This document shows, in pieces, positions 10,147 to 22,176 of a stretch of 64,000 bases of DNA. The position numbers and the translations under genes are program-made. The notes below the pieces were generated by a model. The model was not told where the DNA came from. It worked only from the letters and a program-made list of their open reading frames with translations, and made no database searches. Position 1 is the first letter of the stretch. Each line of letters opens with the position of its first letter. The stretch is taken from positions 186,001 through 250,000 of the forward strand of contig JAEHOE010000142.1 in assembly GCA_016858145.1 (NCBI GenBank), read 5' to 3'. Origin of the DNA: Edaphochlamys debaryana. Its lineage: Eukaryota; Chlorophyta; Chlorophyceae; Chlamydomonadales.

Positions 10147-13100
10147 TCACAACGGGTCGCCCTGCGCCTCCATCTTTGCCAGAGCGCTCTGCGCCTTCGC
10201 AAGCAGCGCCTGCGCCCGAACGGCCCGCTCTCCAGAGGACATGCGGCGCCACACCGCCGCCGCCTGGGCCCTCGCGCCTCGGACCCACACGGCCCCCGCC
10301 TCCTCGCCGTCGGGACCCGCCGGTTCCGCCGCCGCCGCCAGGTCGATCGACAGGGGCCGGCGGGCAGCGGGCGGCGGCAGCGCGGGGGCAGTGTTTCCTG
10401 TGGAGGAGGCGGCCTCGCCACTCCACGTCGAGGAGCGGTTGCTGATGCCAGCGGCGGCGGCGGCCGCGGCGGCGGCAGCGGCTGCGCGCTCCGCGGGGCC
10501 GCTGGCGGCGGCGACGAGGCTGGCGGCGCCGCTGGCGGCGTCGGAGCCCGCCCGCGCCGGCCGCCGGCCGTACACCTGGATTGGCGGCGGCGGCGGCCGC
10601 GGCGGCAGGGAGCTCCGCTGCGGCGAGAGCACGCCGCTGGGTGACGCCGACAGCGGCAGGCCCGGCGGCGACGTCAGCGACCCCTGAGTCCTCAGACCTG
10701 GTGATGTCACTATGGATCCAGATCCAGATCCACGCTGGGCCGACGGCGAGCTAGCGCCGTGGCCCCAGGCGCGGGGCCGCCGGGGGCTCAGCGCCGGCGC
10801 TGGCGGGCTGGTGGCGGAGTTGACGGCAGGCACCGCCGCCGCCAGGTTCCGTGGGGCTCCGTTGGTGGCGTCGCTTCCGGTGCGGGCGGGAGCTGCGTGA
10901 CGGTAGGCTGGGTAGCTGGTCTGGTGGTGGAGGGCCCGAGGCGGCTGGCGGAGGGGCGCGGAGCTTGGCTCTTCCTCTGGGAGCTGGCCCGGCGGCGTCG
11001 CGGGAGCCTGGCTGGGCAGCGCAGCGGCGGCGGTGGCGGCGGCGGCGGCGGCGGGAGGCAGGCTGGGACTGGGTCCGCCAGGCCCGGCGCTGGTGGTCGA
11101 GGGCCCCGTCATGTGACTGATGGAGCGGAGCATTGGCCTTCCGGCGGCGGCGGCGGCGCCAGGATCGAGCCTGCCGCTGACGCCGCGGTCGCCGCCGCTG
11201 AGGCGGCCTCCGTCGGCCCCGCCACCGCCGCCGCCGCCGCCCCGGCCCCTGCCGTATACGGCTTGGCTGCTGGTTGCCCGCCCCAAGCGGGGCACCGCGC
11301 CGACGTCAGCGACTGCAAAGCCGCCGCTGGCGCTGCCGCCGCCGCCGCCGCCGCCGCCGTCATCTGCTTCCTCGAGGTCCTCGACCTCCTCCAGAGCAGC
11401 GCTGGCAGCGGCGCCACCCGAGTTGCGGGCGTGCCAGTTGGTCGCAACCATCTGTACGACCTGGTTGAGAGTTTCGGGGGTTACGTTAGGGTAACCGCTC
11501 TGTCGCAGATCATCGAGGAGCTTCGACGAGGCCGTTGGCGTCGTGAGCACGGACAGGGTGTTGGCGCTGAGCCCCGGCGGCGGGCCCGGCGTGAAGGGCG
11601 GGAAGTCGGGGTAGCCTGGCGGCAGCGGCCGCTGCGGCATCCAAGACAGCGGCTCCGACGCCGGTCCCTTGGACGCCGCCGCCGCCGCCACCGCCGCCTG
11701 CCCGGCGATGTACGACGCGAGCGTTACGCCTTCTTCGATGTCGACGTTGGTCTCGGTGCCGCGCCGCCGCCGTTGGTCGCTGGAGCGGGCGGACGTCTCG
11801 CCGGCGGACCCAGGCGCGGCGCCGGACGGCGGCGGCCGCGATGGCTCCAGAGTTGACGGCGACGGCTGGCGGAGGATGGGGCGGGGCGCGCGCAGCGGCG
11901 AGTTGCCGGCGGCGAGCGACGCCGCCGACGCACCGCCGCCGTCACCCATCCGCGCGGGAGCGGATGACCGGTCCCTGCCGCCGCCGCCGCCGCCGCCGGC
12001 CCCTGCCTTGCCGTACGCCTCGTCACTCGAGCTGTCCGGGTCCACGTCAGAATCACAGTACATGGCCATGTCGTTGTCGTACGTCTTGTCGTACCCCTTG
12101 GTGCCGGCGGCGAAGGAGACCGACGGACCGCTGCGGAAGGCCGCCGCCGCAGCGCGCGGCGTGCCCGTGCCGCCAGTGCCCGTTCCCGCGCCGCCTCCGC
12201 TGGAGCAGCCGGGCGCGGTACCGTTCCTCGACGCTTCGAAGCGGCTGGGGCGCCGGGCGGGGCTGGTGACCACTGCTGATGCGGCGAGGCTGGTCCGGGA
12301 GTTGGCGGGGCGGAGGGAGGTGTGGGCCCACGCCTCGGTGGCGATGCTGCTGCACCGGCGGCTGGCTGGCTCCAGAAGGATGCTGCTGGGGTGGATGGTG
12401 CTCCTGCAGGCGGGGGTCAGAAACAGACGGCGTTATCACTTAGCGGTGCCATGCGCGATTAGTGACATGGGTGGGAGGTGGGAAAGCCCTTTGGTGGAGA
12501 ATGGTAACCTGTTGCGTACGGTAGTTGACCAGGGCGGGCGGGTGTGCATATCGGGGCAGCGGTACCGGCACGCGTTAGACACACGCGCTCGCTGGAGGCT
12601 CCACATTCCACAGGCCTCCATCCCTGCCCTCCACAGGCCCAAGACCGCCGCTCCCAGCCGCACCTGGAGTCCTCTCCCTCCAGGTCATCTCCGGGGAAGG
12701 AGCGGTCGGGCGGCCGCAGCGGGCAGGGCTGCGAGGAGCGTTCGAAGGGGCGGGGCCGGAAGGAGCCCCCGTCCCGGAAGGAGCGCTGGCGGGGCTGAGA
12801 GCAGCACGGGGCACCAGAAGGGGGGCACATTGTGGGGCATCAGTCACGGCAGTCACGGGGGTCCCATGGGGGTCCCACGGGGGTCCCACTGGGTAAGGCC
12901 GTGAGCTCGGTCCCCGCGGACCCCACCCCACGCTCACCACGCTGTATAGGTTGCCGGCGCTGGCTCGCCGCCGCGCTGATGCGGAGACCGGCAGTCCCGG
13001 ACGCCGCCGTGACTGCAGGGGCGAGGCAGGGTGGTGGGGGTGGTGCAAACCGCGGTGAGGCAGGGGCTGGCAGGAGTTGAAGACGGAGGGTATGCATGCC

Positions 13101-14273
13101 TCCTGGCGCCAGACAAGGCACGTGCCAGCTGAAGCCATGCGCTCCCTCCCATTCTTCCGCGAGTTCCGCACCGCCACCCCGCCTACTACGCACCGTTCCC
13201 AGCTGCTTTGCAATGTGGGAGGGCAGCTCGTAGAGGCCAGCGGCGATGGAGGGCGCGCGCAGGCGCAGCTCGTGCACCTCGGTGGCCTCATGCCCGCCGC
13301 CGCCGCCGCCCGCGGCCCCGTGCCCATGGTCCACCCGCTGAACCCACACCAGCTCCTTCCGCCGCGCCGCGTCCAGCGCCGCCTGGACCTGCGAGGAAGC
13401 CGGGCAGTTGCGGGGGTTGGGGAAGAGGTTGGGGCCTTGCACAGGGAGTGCGAAGCGGTTTGGCTGGGCAGGGGACCAGGGGTACGTTGTTGTTCGGGCC
13501 CGATGTCCACCGGACTAAGCCATCGAGGCTGCGGAGCAGGACTTGAAGAGCCTCACCTGCGCCCACTCCGGCTCTAGCTCCGGTACGCGTGCCACGGGCG
13601 CCAGGCGGCTGGCGAGGGACGCCCCCACCGGCAGGGGCTGCTCCTGCAGGGCAAGGGCCGGGAAGTGCGACATGTGAGAGGCATGCAATGGATTGGTGGG
13701 GCTGTCGCCACGGGTTGCCTGCTCGGCATGCATGGCCGCGTGAGTAATGACTTGCACCAGTGGTCGCGCGCCGTGGTGTCGCGGTCGAAGTGACCGCTGT
13801 GCACGTGCAGATGTCGGGGTCCGCGTCCGCGGCTTCCATCACCCAGAGCGCTGCTGACAAGGTGCGCGAGCAGCCGCCGGCACCCATCACCAATTCATGA
13901 CCTCTTGTTCTGAGACATGCTTGCTCGGCGTCGAGCCCACGCTCTCGGCCGTCCCCTCGTCGCGCGGGCCTCGTCAGGCCTCCCTCTGGCCGCGCCGCGC
14001 CCCGAGCGCCGACGCGACCGGAAACGCTGTAGGCCTGATCCCACCATTCCGCTGACTCTGACACACAGGCGCATACTGAGCCCCTAGGCCGCTCGGGCGA
14101 GGAGCCTGTAGCTCGGTCGCTCCAGTCCATGCGCGTCGCCCGACGGACGGGCCCTGCCCCGCGCCAAACACCCATCGCACCTTGCGTCGGAAAGCACATA
14201 TGACGACCACTGCTGGTACCAGCACCGCGACGACCGCGACCGCTGCAACCAGCGCGAGGACTTGCATCTCCAT
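10147..14273 (-). CDS. single-pass membrane orphan with long low-complexity tail (7 exons, 958 aa)
   Basis: Minus-strand exons in order: 14273-14181, 13796-13758, 13643-13557, 13388-13194, 13012-12938, 12794-12664, 12403-10147; phases close to 959 codons. The N-terminus is one hydrophobic helix (residues about 4-27, VLALVAAVAVVAVLVP) followed by FRRK, so it is probably a signal anchor with a cytosolic basic flank. Residues about 45-135 form the only ordinary-looking globular part (PEWAQVQAALDAARRKELVW, then LYELPSHIAKQLGT). The remaining 750 or so residues are Ser/Pro/Ala/Gly-rich with poly-Ala and poly-Gly runs, broken by a likely helix (SGYPNVTPETLNQVVQMV) and a C-terminal helix (RAQALLAKAQSALAKMEAQ). 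I do not recognise a family. The 39-base second exon is the weakest part. Long open frames on the opposite strand come from the GGC/GCC triplet runs. Confidence 0.62.
10441..12010. repeat. clusters of GCC/GGC triplet runs inside the orphan gene
   Basis: Several short trinucleotide runs (around 10450-10485, 11028-11055, 11335-11360, 11980-12000) encode poly-Ala or poly-Gly on the minus strand. They are in frame with the 958-aa product and likely vary in length. Confidence 0.7.
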
Positions 14274-15646
14274 CGTGTAGTGGCTTCTACCTTGTCCCTA
14301 CCTCCAGTGCTATACGTATGGGTACTTCATAGCTCATACGAGTTTGGTTTTGCTGTGGCGCTGTGGCCAGCGCGTTTTGGACCGCGAAGAATTAGAATTA
14401 GGACTGGGGCTCGTCCACCGCCAACGACCTCAAAGGCGCACTGATTCCGGTTCTTCTGGCTCCCAGACGCTGAACAGTCATGTAGGACTTGAAGCGATAG
14501 TTGCAGCCCTACAGTTACCGCGAAGGGCCTCGGTGACTTGGCAGACCACATGCCGACCTCAGAACTTCCATTGACGAGGCAGAACACGCACAGTTCATCT
14601 AAGGAGGCATCGCGTGTGGAAATGTGTTGCTACAGGCTTGCAACTTAGGGGGCACAGGTGCTGTCAGGACACGGCACGCCTCTCATCCCCCGCAATGCCC
14701 CGGAAGTCCACACGTGGGTCCACAGCCTGTCCCCTCGACCAAGCGCGCTCCGCACGCGAGCCTTGCGCTGCTTGCTCCCACGGCAAGCATACTGTCTGGA
14801 GTCATTGCGTTCAACACGCTACAACACGCCCCACCAGTGCCAGTGCCCTGCCGCCACTCCGGCAGGCTGCCTCGTGCCGGCGGGGCTGATGCCTATCAAC
14901 GGTGCGGACCCGACGTCTCCGTCCATTACACCTTCCCAAGGAGACCCCACGGTCCAGCTTCCTGAGGGACCCAACCCTGACCGCAAGGCGCATGCAAGAG
15001 TGAGCGTCACACGGGGGCAGCCCAGCCACCGCAGGAGCGGTCCTTAAATGCGGCACAGCCCCCCGTCGGAGTGCTGCCTCGTTCACAGCGCAACGCGCTC
15101 GCACTCGGACCCCTTCGCTCGCTTTCTCCTCGGCCCGCCCTAGCCCCCGTATCCAACCCCCCGACCCCCCCCCACAGCGTCTGAAAGGGCCCCGTGCTCC
15201 CGCGCACTGCCTCGTGCGGCTCCGGCCCATGCGTTTCGTCCCCACCCGTTCCCACAGTTCCCAACCCCTTCTTCCCTCGAAGACCCCCAATTACCAGCGC
15301 CTGAGTGGCCACCGTCCCTCCCACACGATCCTCGTGCGGCTCCACTCTCCAACTCAGAACAATCCGTCTCAGCCCTCGGCATTCGGTACGTTTAAGGACC
15401 CGTGGGCAGCACCGACTCCCGAGCCGCCGCCGCAGGCGGAAATGCGCCCGACGTCAGGCCCTTGAGGCCGGCGGATCGCCCCTGCACACGTCCGCACCCT
15501 GCCGGCTTCACCCCGTCCGTGCTCCACAAATGAGCACATCCAGCTTCGAGGGCTCCTGCCGTGCGCCATGCGTCCAGTAGCAGCAGTAAGTCAGAGCCCC
15601 TTGCAGAGGTACCGCGCCCGCGGTAGCTCCCGGCAGCTTCACTCCA
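14274..15646. other. intergenic: SRCR gene 3' UTR and orphan gene promoter
   Basis: I found no phase-consistent exons. A minus-strand TGTAA at 14926-14930 is a plausible poly(A) signal for the SRCR gene. The rest is presumably the upstream region of the orphan gene starting at 14273. Confidence 0.4.
14926..14930 (-). terminator. candidate TGTAA polyadenylation signal, SRCR gene
   Basis: TGTAA on the minus strand, about 0.7 kb past the stop at 15647. It is the first such word that I see in that direction. Confidence 0.45.
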
Positions 15647-18600
15647 CTACCGCCGCCGCGGCCCTGGCGGCGGCGGCCGCGGCAACGGCGGCTCGTCGCC
15701 GTACATGCACACAACCGAGAGGTCCGCTGTGTGGTCGTACACGGACGGCTGCACGTCCAGGCCCCGGCAGGCGCCCGGGAACACCTGCATGCAGTACAAA
15801 GCCGTACGGACGAGGCGAAGAGGCGATGAGCTCAGTACAATCGGCATGTTTCTCACCTCATCATCAACGTTGCCCATGGTGATGCCCCTGTCACTGTTCT
15901 GCTGCCCTCTTCCCAGGGCCCCCAGTCCCTTCTTTCTGCCATCGTCCTCCCGTTATCTCCCAAAGAAAGAGGCCCAACCAAACCCACCGCGCCCATGCCC
16001 CCGGGCAGCTCCCTCCGCGACAGCAGCAGGGTTGCCGTTACGTTTGCGGTGCCGCGGTTGCAGATGGCGGCCGCCTCGAAGACCAGCCCCCGGCCGGGCC
16101 CAAAGGAGCGGGGGTAGTCCATGTGCCTGGGGGTGAGGGAACAACGCGGTGACCGAGAGCGAGTAAGTCCCTGTCTCCCTGCCCATGATCTAACACGCGT
16201 CGACCTTGAAACCTGGCCGCACTGGCCTTCAACTACCCGACACGCCCTGACGCCGCCCTCACTTGGAGTACAGGTAGCCCAGCCGCGTGCACACGGCCGC
16301 GGCGCGCAGCGCGTTGGCCACTCCGGTGCCGGTGCCCCCCGCGGCAGCGCTGGGTCGCACGGTGCCCTTGCGCGGGGTGGGGTCGCTGAGGGTGGCCTCC
16401 AGGTGGGTGGTGCCCGCCATTGACAGCGTGCCCATGTAGCCACACCTGGTGGATAATGGGCGGGAGGGCGGAAGGGTGGACAAGGAGTTCACACCGACTG
16501 AGGTTCTGTCCCAGCGATTCTCCCGGCTAGCTACCGGCAGCTCGCACCCTCCGGGTTCCAACTTCCAAGCTGTGTGTTCCCCGGGCCAGGCCCAAGGTTT
16601 CCTCACCAGCTCAGCTGCACAATGCCCGTGCGGTTGGGCAGGGGCCCGTCCACCAGTCGGAGGGAGCCGTGGGGCAGCTCTGCGCCCAAGGGGTGACAAA
16701 AGAACGAAGTTTATACTAACAGTAACCTTTGTGCGAGGTCAGTCCTGGCCTGGGAGCTGGGACGGTCCCGCATGCAACCCTTCCCTTCGGCCTCGTCATC
16801 CCTCCGCCCTTGTGCCTCTCACCGGTGCGGTATCGCGTGAGGTCCCGCATCCATTCGGGTACCGGCGGTAGCGGCGCCGTGACGCCAGCGATGAGACCCT
16901 TGGGCCCAGTGCCGCCGGCCTTGGCGGCCGCATCCAGCCAGTCCGGGCCCAAGCCGTCGTCGTACGGCTCGGTCTCAGCCCCTTGCGGCCACAGCTCGAA
17001 ACCCTCCTCCTCCTCCTCGCCCCCTTGCCGCGTCCCCGGCCCGCCTTCCTCGCCGTTTGGCGGGCTTGTGGGGTCCGGAGAGGGCGAGGAGGAAGTGCCC
17101 GCATCGAGCAGACGCCGGTGGCGGAGCCCCGATGGGGACGCTCCTGGAGGCCCAATCGTCCCTGGAATCATTACCTCTCTCAGTCGGCTCAGTCCCTCGA
17201 GGAATGGCCCACACTCGGCTGGGAGCGGCTTCGACGGCGCCGCCGGCGGGGACGGCGGCGCAGCAACACCCGGCGGCGGCGGCGGGGGCCGGCACCGCAC
17301 GCCCGCGGCGGCCCCGCCGGGGCAGACACGGGGCGCAATGCCGTACGCCTCGCAGGACAGAATGCTGCCGGGAAGTCGAGGGGTCACGTACGACAGCGTG
17401 GCGGTTGGGCCGAAGCTCGAGGCCACGGGGCCGCCACGTGGGCTGCAGTCCACGCCGTCCGCCCACACGTGGGACCCCTCGGGTGCCGCCCACTCCGTGG
17501 ACGCCTCGGCGCCCGCCGCCCCGAACCCCAGCTGGGCGCACACCACCGACGCCTCCGTGGCTGTCCACCTGCGAGGAGAGGAAAGGAGAGGAGATGGGTG
17601 AAGCAAAGCGCAGTACCCGCTTATGTACACGCTAGACGGCTAGTCAACATCAACATCACACACTTCCTCACATCGGGCTTTCGGTTCCGTATCTAAGGCC
17701 AGCCGGCTAATCACCGCGCCTACCGGTACGCTTTTCTCGGCCATTACACGAGCAGCCCCCAACACTTCCTCCCATCCCTGGAGTACGGCCGCAGCGCATG
17801 GCCCGCTTCCAACCGAGTTTCCCCCCTCTCACCTGGCGCTGCCACACACGATGCCCCAGCGGCCCAGCACCTGCAGCTCCAAGCGCCCCTCCCCCGGGTG
17901 GCCGCCGTCCAGCAGCCGCAGAGCGCCCGAGGCAGCGGGGGGCCAGGGAGGGGGCTGCGAGGCGGGGGGCGGCGGCGGAGGCACGGAGAGAGAGGGGGAG
18001 GAAGGGGCGGCGGGCGGCGGGGGCGAGTGCGGGGAGGCCGGCGGGGGTGTCGAGGGTGGCGGTGAGGAGGGGGGTGGGGTGGTAGGGGGTGGGGAGGAGG
18101 GCGGCGGGTAGACGGGTGGAGGAGGGGAAGAGGGAGGCGGTGGGGACGGCGGGGGAGAGGGTGGTGGCGGAGACGGGAGCGAGGGAGGAGGGGGAGACAC
18201 CGGCGGTGAGACCGGGGGCGGCGGCGAGGGAAGGGTCACGGGGGGTGGCGAAGGGCTGGCCGCTGGGGGGGTAGGAAAGGAAGGAGGGTCCGAAGGCGAG
18301 AGCTCGGGTGAGGGTGAGGCCGAAGGGGAAGGCGTGGGCTCCGGGGTGGGTGCGGGCGAATACGTGGGAGGCGGCGAGAGCGCCGGAGAGGTCTCCGCAG
18401 GGGGAGGAGGAGAGACGGCGTCGGATGGCGGCTCGGCTGGAAGGACAGGAGGAGGGGATACGCGGAATGGTCTCAGATGCAACCAGTCGGTCCTGGACAC
18501 CATCTTCACGGCTAGGTGAGGTTCTCTGGCTTAGGGCCCTTGCTTGCCCCTTTGAAGACCTGAAGTTGATCAACACCAGCCAAAGAATACCCGGGGCCCA

Positions 18601-21600
18601 CTCACGTGCTTGGCAAGTCATGATTGCAAGGTGTTTGCACGAGCCGCCAAACATCAACTGCGCCGTACAGCTGCCGATGCTGACAGCGCCCACGGGGCAG
18701 CGTACGGCATCCAGGTAGCCGTTCCAGGAGCTGTACGCTGGTCCTGAGAGCGCAAAGCCCGCCACGCCCGGGCCGTACGGGATCGCGTTCGTACGGCAGG
18801 CCAGGTCCGCGATGCGATCCGACCAGGCCGGAGATTCGTCGCCGCAGAGGGGCATGCAGGATGACATGGAGAGGGTGGTCAGGGACGACTGTGTGGGGGG
18901 GGAGGGGGAGGGGGAGGGGGGGGGGCAAGGGTTGGACCAGCGAAGTCCCGAGTGCAGGGAGTGTACGGCCACTCAAGCTACGCCCTTGCCCCTGCCCCCT
19001 TGGGAGGCAAACACTCGCCCCCTGGACACGGCGGGCCTAACATCATCCTCTGTGCCTCCCCTTTTCGTCTCCGTCGAGCCATCTGCAGCCACCTTCCCAC
19101 CTTCCTTCCCACCCCGTCCTCCTGCCCCTCTCCTTGCACCTCCCCGTCCCCTCCCTCGCCCTGAACGCCAAAAGCCGTCCTCCTTGTCATCCCCCACCCC
19201 AGCGCCCCCGCCTCAAGCGGCCCCTCACCGTCACGTCGCACGCCACGACCACCAGGTGGCTTCTCTCGACGGCCTCGGTACCCCCAACCAAACCAATCTA
19301 TCGGACACACGACCCCAAAACCTGCCGGCACCCCACCACTCCACTCACCGTCACGTCGCACGCCAAAAGCACCGCGTTCTCCCCCGGCGCCGGCAGCGCC
19401 CAGGCCCCCGTTTCGGCGTCGTAGCGCCTCAGGTGCAGCCCCCCGTCAAAGGTCTGCAGAGGCACCCGGCCGGCGGCTGGGCGGGAGCGAGTGGGGCAGG
19501 AACAAGCATTGTGATGCCGGTACCGGTACGGACGGTTGAGTAGGCAGTAGGTGCTGGTGTGTGAGTGTGCAGATGAGGGCATCGACAGGGATCATGGACT
19601 GCTGCTAGCGGCGTGCTGGCACGTATTTGTTATTTGGCAGGAGGTCTCGTACAAAAGCAAGGCAGGTTGAGCCTCACCTGCTGGGGGCCAGGGCGTCAGC
19701 GGTGGGGACCGCGGCTTGGGCGGCCGCAGCGGCCACAGCCCCGCCGCCGGCGACGGCGACGGCGGCGTTGCCACGGCCGGTGGCGGCGGTGAGGCCGCCA
19801 GCACCGCCGGAGGGGGCGGGGACGCCGCGGCTGGCGAGGGCGGCGGCAGCCCTGTCGGCGTCCCTGCCGCTGCTGGCGGCGACGGCTCAGCCGGCGCAGG
19901 CGGGTACACCGAAACCGTCGGCGGGGAGGCTACGGGCGGTGCTGCCCGTACGGGCCATAACGGCTCCTCATCGTAGTACGGCGGCGGCGGCTCTTCATCT
20001 TCCGGCGACATGGGCGTCGGCGACGGCGGCCGCGCTGGCGGCGGCGGCGGCCGCGGCGGCGGCGACTTGACCTCCAGCTCCCACCACGGCGGCGGGGCGG
20101 CCTCCTCTGGCGACTCTGGCGGCGGCACTGGCGGCGGCGGCGGCGACGGCGGTGACGGAGGAGAGACCCACTCCCACATCGGCGGCGGTGCGTCTTCCGC
20201 CTGAGTCCCCTCCTGCGCCTTGGGCGTAGCCGCCACCAGAAGTGGCGGCGCCGTCGGCGGCGATGGCGGCGCCGACGACGCTAGCGGAGGCGGTGGCGAT
20301 GCCGCCGCCGGACTCGACGGTGACGGCAACGCCACTGGCGGAGGCGGCGAGGGATGGCGCGGCGGTGGCGCTTTGGGGGCGGGCACAGGCGGAGGAGAGG
20401 CCGCAGGCTGCGCCGCCGGCCGCGGTGGCGGCAGGGGTGACGGCGGTGGCGGCGGCGGCGGAGACCGCTTTGGCGGCTTGGGGCGCGGCGGTGGCGGCCC
20501 CGGCGGCGCCGCCGGGTGCGGCGGCTTGGGCGCTGGCGGAGGCGGAGGCGACATTGGTCGCGGAGCCTTCCGCGGTGGCAGCGGGCTCGTTGGCGGAGGC
20601 GGCGTTGGTGGGGACCGCTTTGGCGGCTTTGGGCGCGGCGGGGGGGGCGCCGACGCCGCACGTGGCGGAGGGGACGATGCGGGCTTGGGGCTTGCACCTG
20701 TGGGCGGAATGCAGAGCAGACCGGCCAAGAGCTTGAGACTTCAAGCCTGTTAGGGCCTACCATCCTTTCCCGTAGCTGTCACGGGGCTAAGCGCTGCTTA
20801 TGCTGAGCCCTCGTGTCAAGCCCCTAGCTCGTGGAGGCCAGGGTAAGCGACCTTTGCGTGGGGCTCCAATTTGCTCGGCGACGCGTGACTCACGCTTCCA
20901 ATTAATTCCGCAACCGAGGTTGGCAGTAATTGCTGCCGCTTAGCCGTGTCCCGTGTGACGTGTGCATGCAGAGCCCTGACGGCGGCTCCGACGGCTCCGT
21001 AATCCACGCTTGATCTTCCCACAAACGCCAAGCTTTTGCACCAGACCAGAGGCCTCCCCAACCCTCCGCATTGGCACTACGTTCCCGCCGTGTTGTTAAC
21101 TTGTTATCGTGGCCGTGGCCCAAAGTCTTACCTTGTCCAGCCTCGTTAGTGCACTGTACAGCTGCCACGCTGCGGCACTGTCCCCGTGCCTCCGTGACGT
21201 AATCCGCCGTACAGTCCGACAGGCCGTGGGCGCCTGCCGGACACGTGACGCGGGTGAGGATCCTGCTGGACTGCGTGCGGTTGAGCCGCGGTATCCCCGT
21301 GTCGCCGCCAACCGCCATCGTCCATCCGTTAGTAAACCCCGCCTGTCGGCACGCGGCAGTTGCCGCAACCGACGCCTGACTCATGTTCCAGCCTGGCTGA
21401 CAGACGGGGAGGTCGAGGAAGAAGAAGGGTGGCGGCGGAGCTGAAGAGCCACCGTGTGTGTTGGGGTCTTGGCCCGCTGTCGGGAGCGGCCGGGCAAAGA
21501 TGTAACCAACGTACGGCGGTCCCCTGGGTGCCGATGGGCTGAGGTGCGACAGCGCCTCATTGCCCGTACGTGATGGGTCGTACACGTACGGCACAAGCAC

Positions 21601-22176
21601 AAAGTCCACGGTGCCGACACGGAGCGCGTCTGGGAGGAGGGTGTGGGGGACGGTGGGGGGGAGAGGGACAGCAGCAGTTTGACTCTTCCGGTAGCCGGAA
21701 CATGGCGCCGAATATTCGACATCCTGCTGTGGGTGGTGACCTAGTTGGGCTCCTCGCTTGCGCAACTGAACAATGTCCGAGGGTAGTGAGATCAGACGCC
21801 TCACAGGGGCCGCCGGCAGAGCCGGGTAGAGCTGGGCAAAGCCCGGCAGGCACGCTGCGTGTGGTGCCAAGATCATGGAGGAAAGCTCATGACTTTCCCA
21901 GAGTTCCCCGTACCCGTGACAAGGCTTACCGACAGAGCTGGCTACCGCGCCTGAGGGTAGTACCGCGACGTGGAGGGAGGAGGGCCATGGCGCCAGGTTA
22001 AGTCGCAGGGTGTATGTGTATGTGACCATATGAGCACGACAGTGAAGTTTTCCTCGCCCACCTTGTGCAAGCGCCACGAGAGCGAGGAAGGCGACGCATG
22101 TCCATTGGCGGGCCCAGGCCCGATAACGGACACCTCGCGCTGCCGTCAGAGCGACTGCCTTCAAGTATGGTGACAT
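15647..22176 (-). CDS. secreted scavenger-receptor Cys-rich (SRCR) protein with proline-rich linkers (11 exons, 1491 aa)
   Basis: Minus-strand exons: 22176-21132, 20697-19678, 19476-19349, 18888-18606, 18511-17833, 17568-16823, 16679-16607, 16445-16263, 16126-15988, 15898-15857, 15784-15647; phases close to 1492 codons. An N-terminal signal sequence (VAFLALVALAQ) leads into a first SRCR-like half (ACRQAGFTNGW, VTCPAGAHGLSDC, VAAVQC). A 340-codon exon of PPPSPP/PPRPKPP type follows, probably an O-glycosylated hydroxyproline rod. A second SRCR unit contains ACRTNAIPYG, VRCPVGAVSIGSC and LAIMTC; a second proline rod follows; then a clear SRCR start and middle (LRLLDGGHPGEGRLELQVLG, VVCAQLGFG). 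An acidic spacer and a last SRCR-like unit (LRLVDGPLPNRTG, VCTRLGY, CRGLDVQP) lead to the stop. No C-terminal TM helix is seen, so it is probably secreted or wall-bound. SRCR domains usually bind polyanions or proteins; the ligand here is unknown. Confidence 0.78.
19229..19300 (-). other. possible alternative/cassette exon duplicated from the end of SRCR exon 3
   Basis: Minus strand: the sequence reads AVERSHLVVVACDVT up to a GTGAGG donor at 19229. It mirrors the end of exon 3 (NAVLLACDVT, GTGAGT donor at 19349), and the block CACCGTCACGTCGCACGCCA is identical in both. Acceptors CGATAG or ACCGAG would make this a phase 0-0 exon, so it can be included or skipped without changing the frame. Which form is used cannot be decided from sequence alone. 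Confidence 0.5.

Noticed and set aside
10759..11856. 365-codon plus-strand open frame opposite the orphan gene
   Set aside because: It is the Gly/Arg-rich shadow of GCC/GGC triplet runs, with no motif and no spliced continuation.
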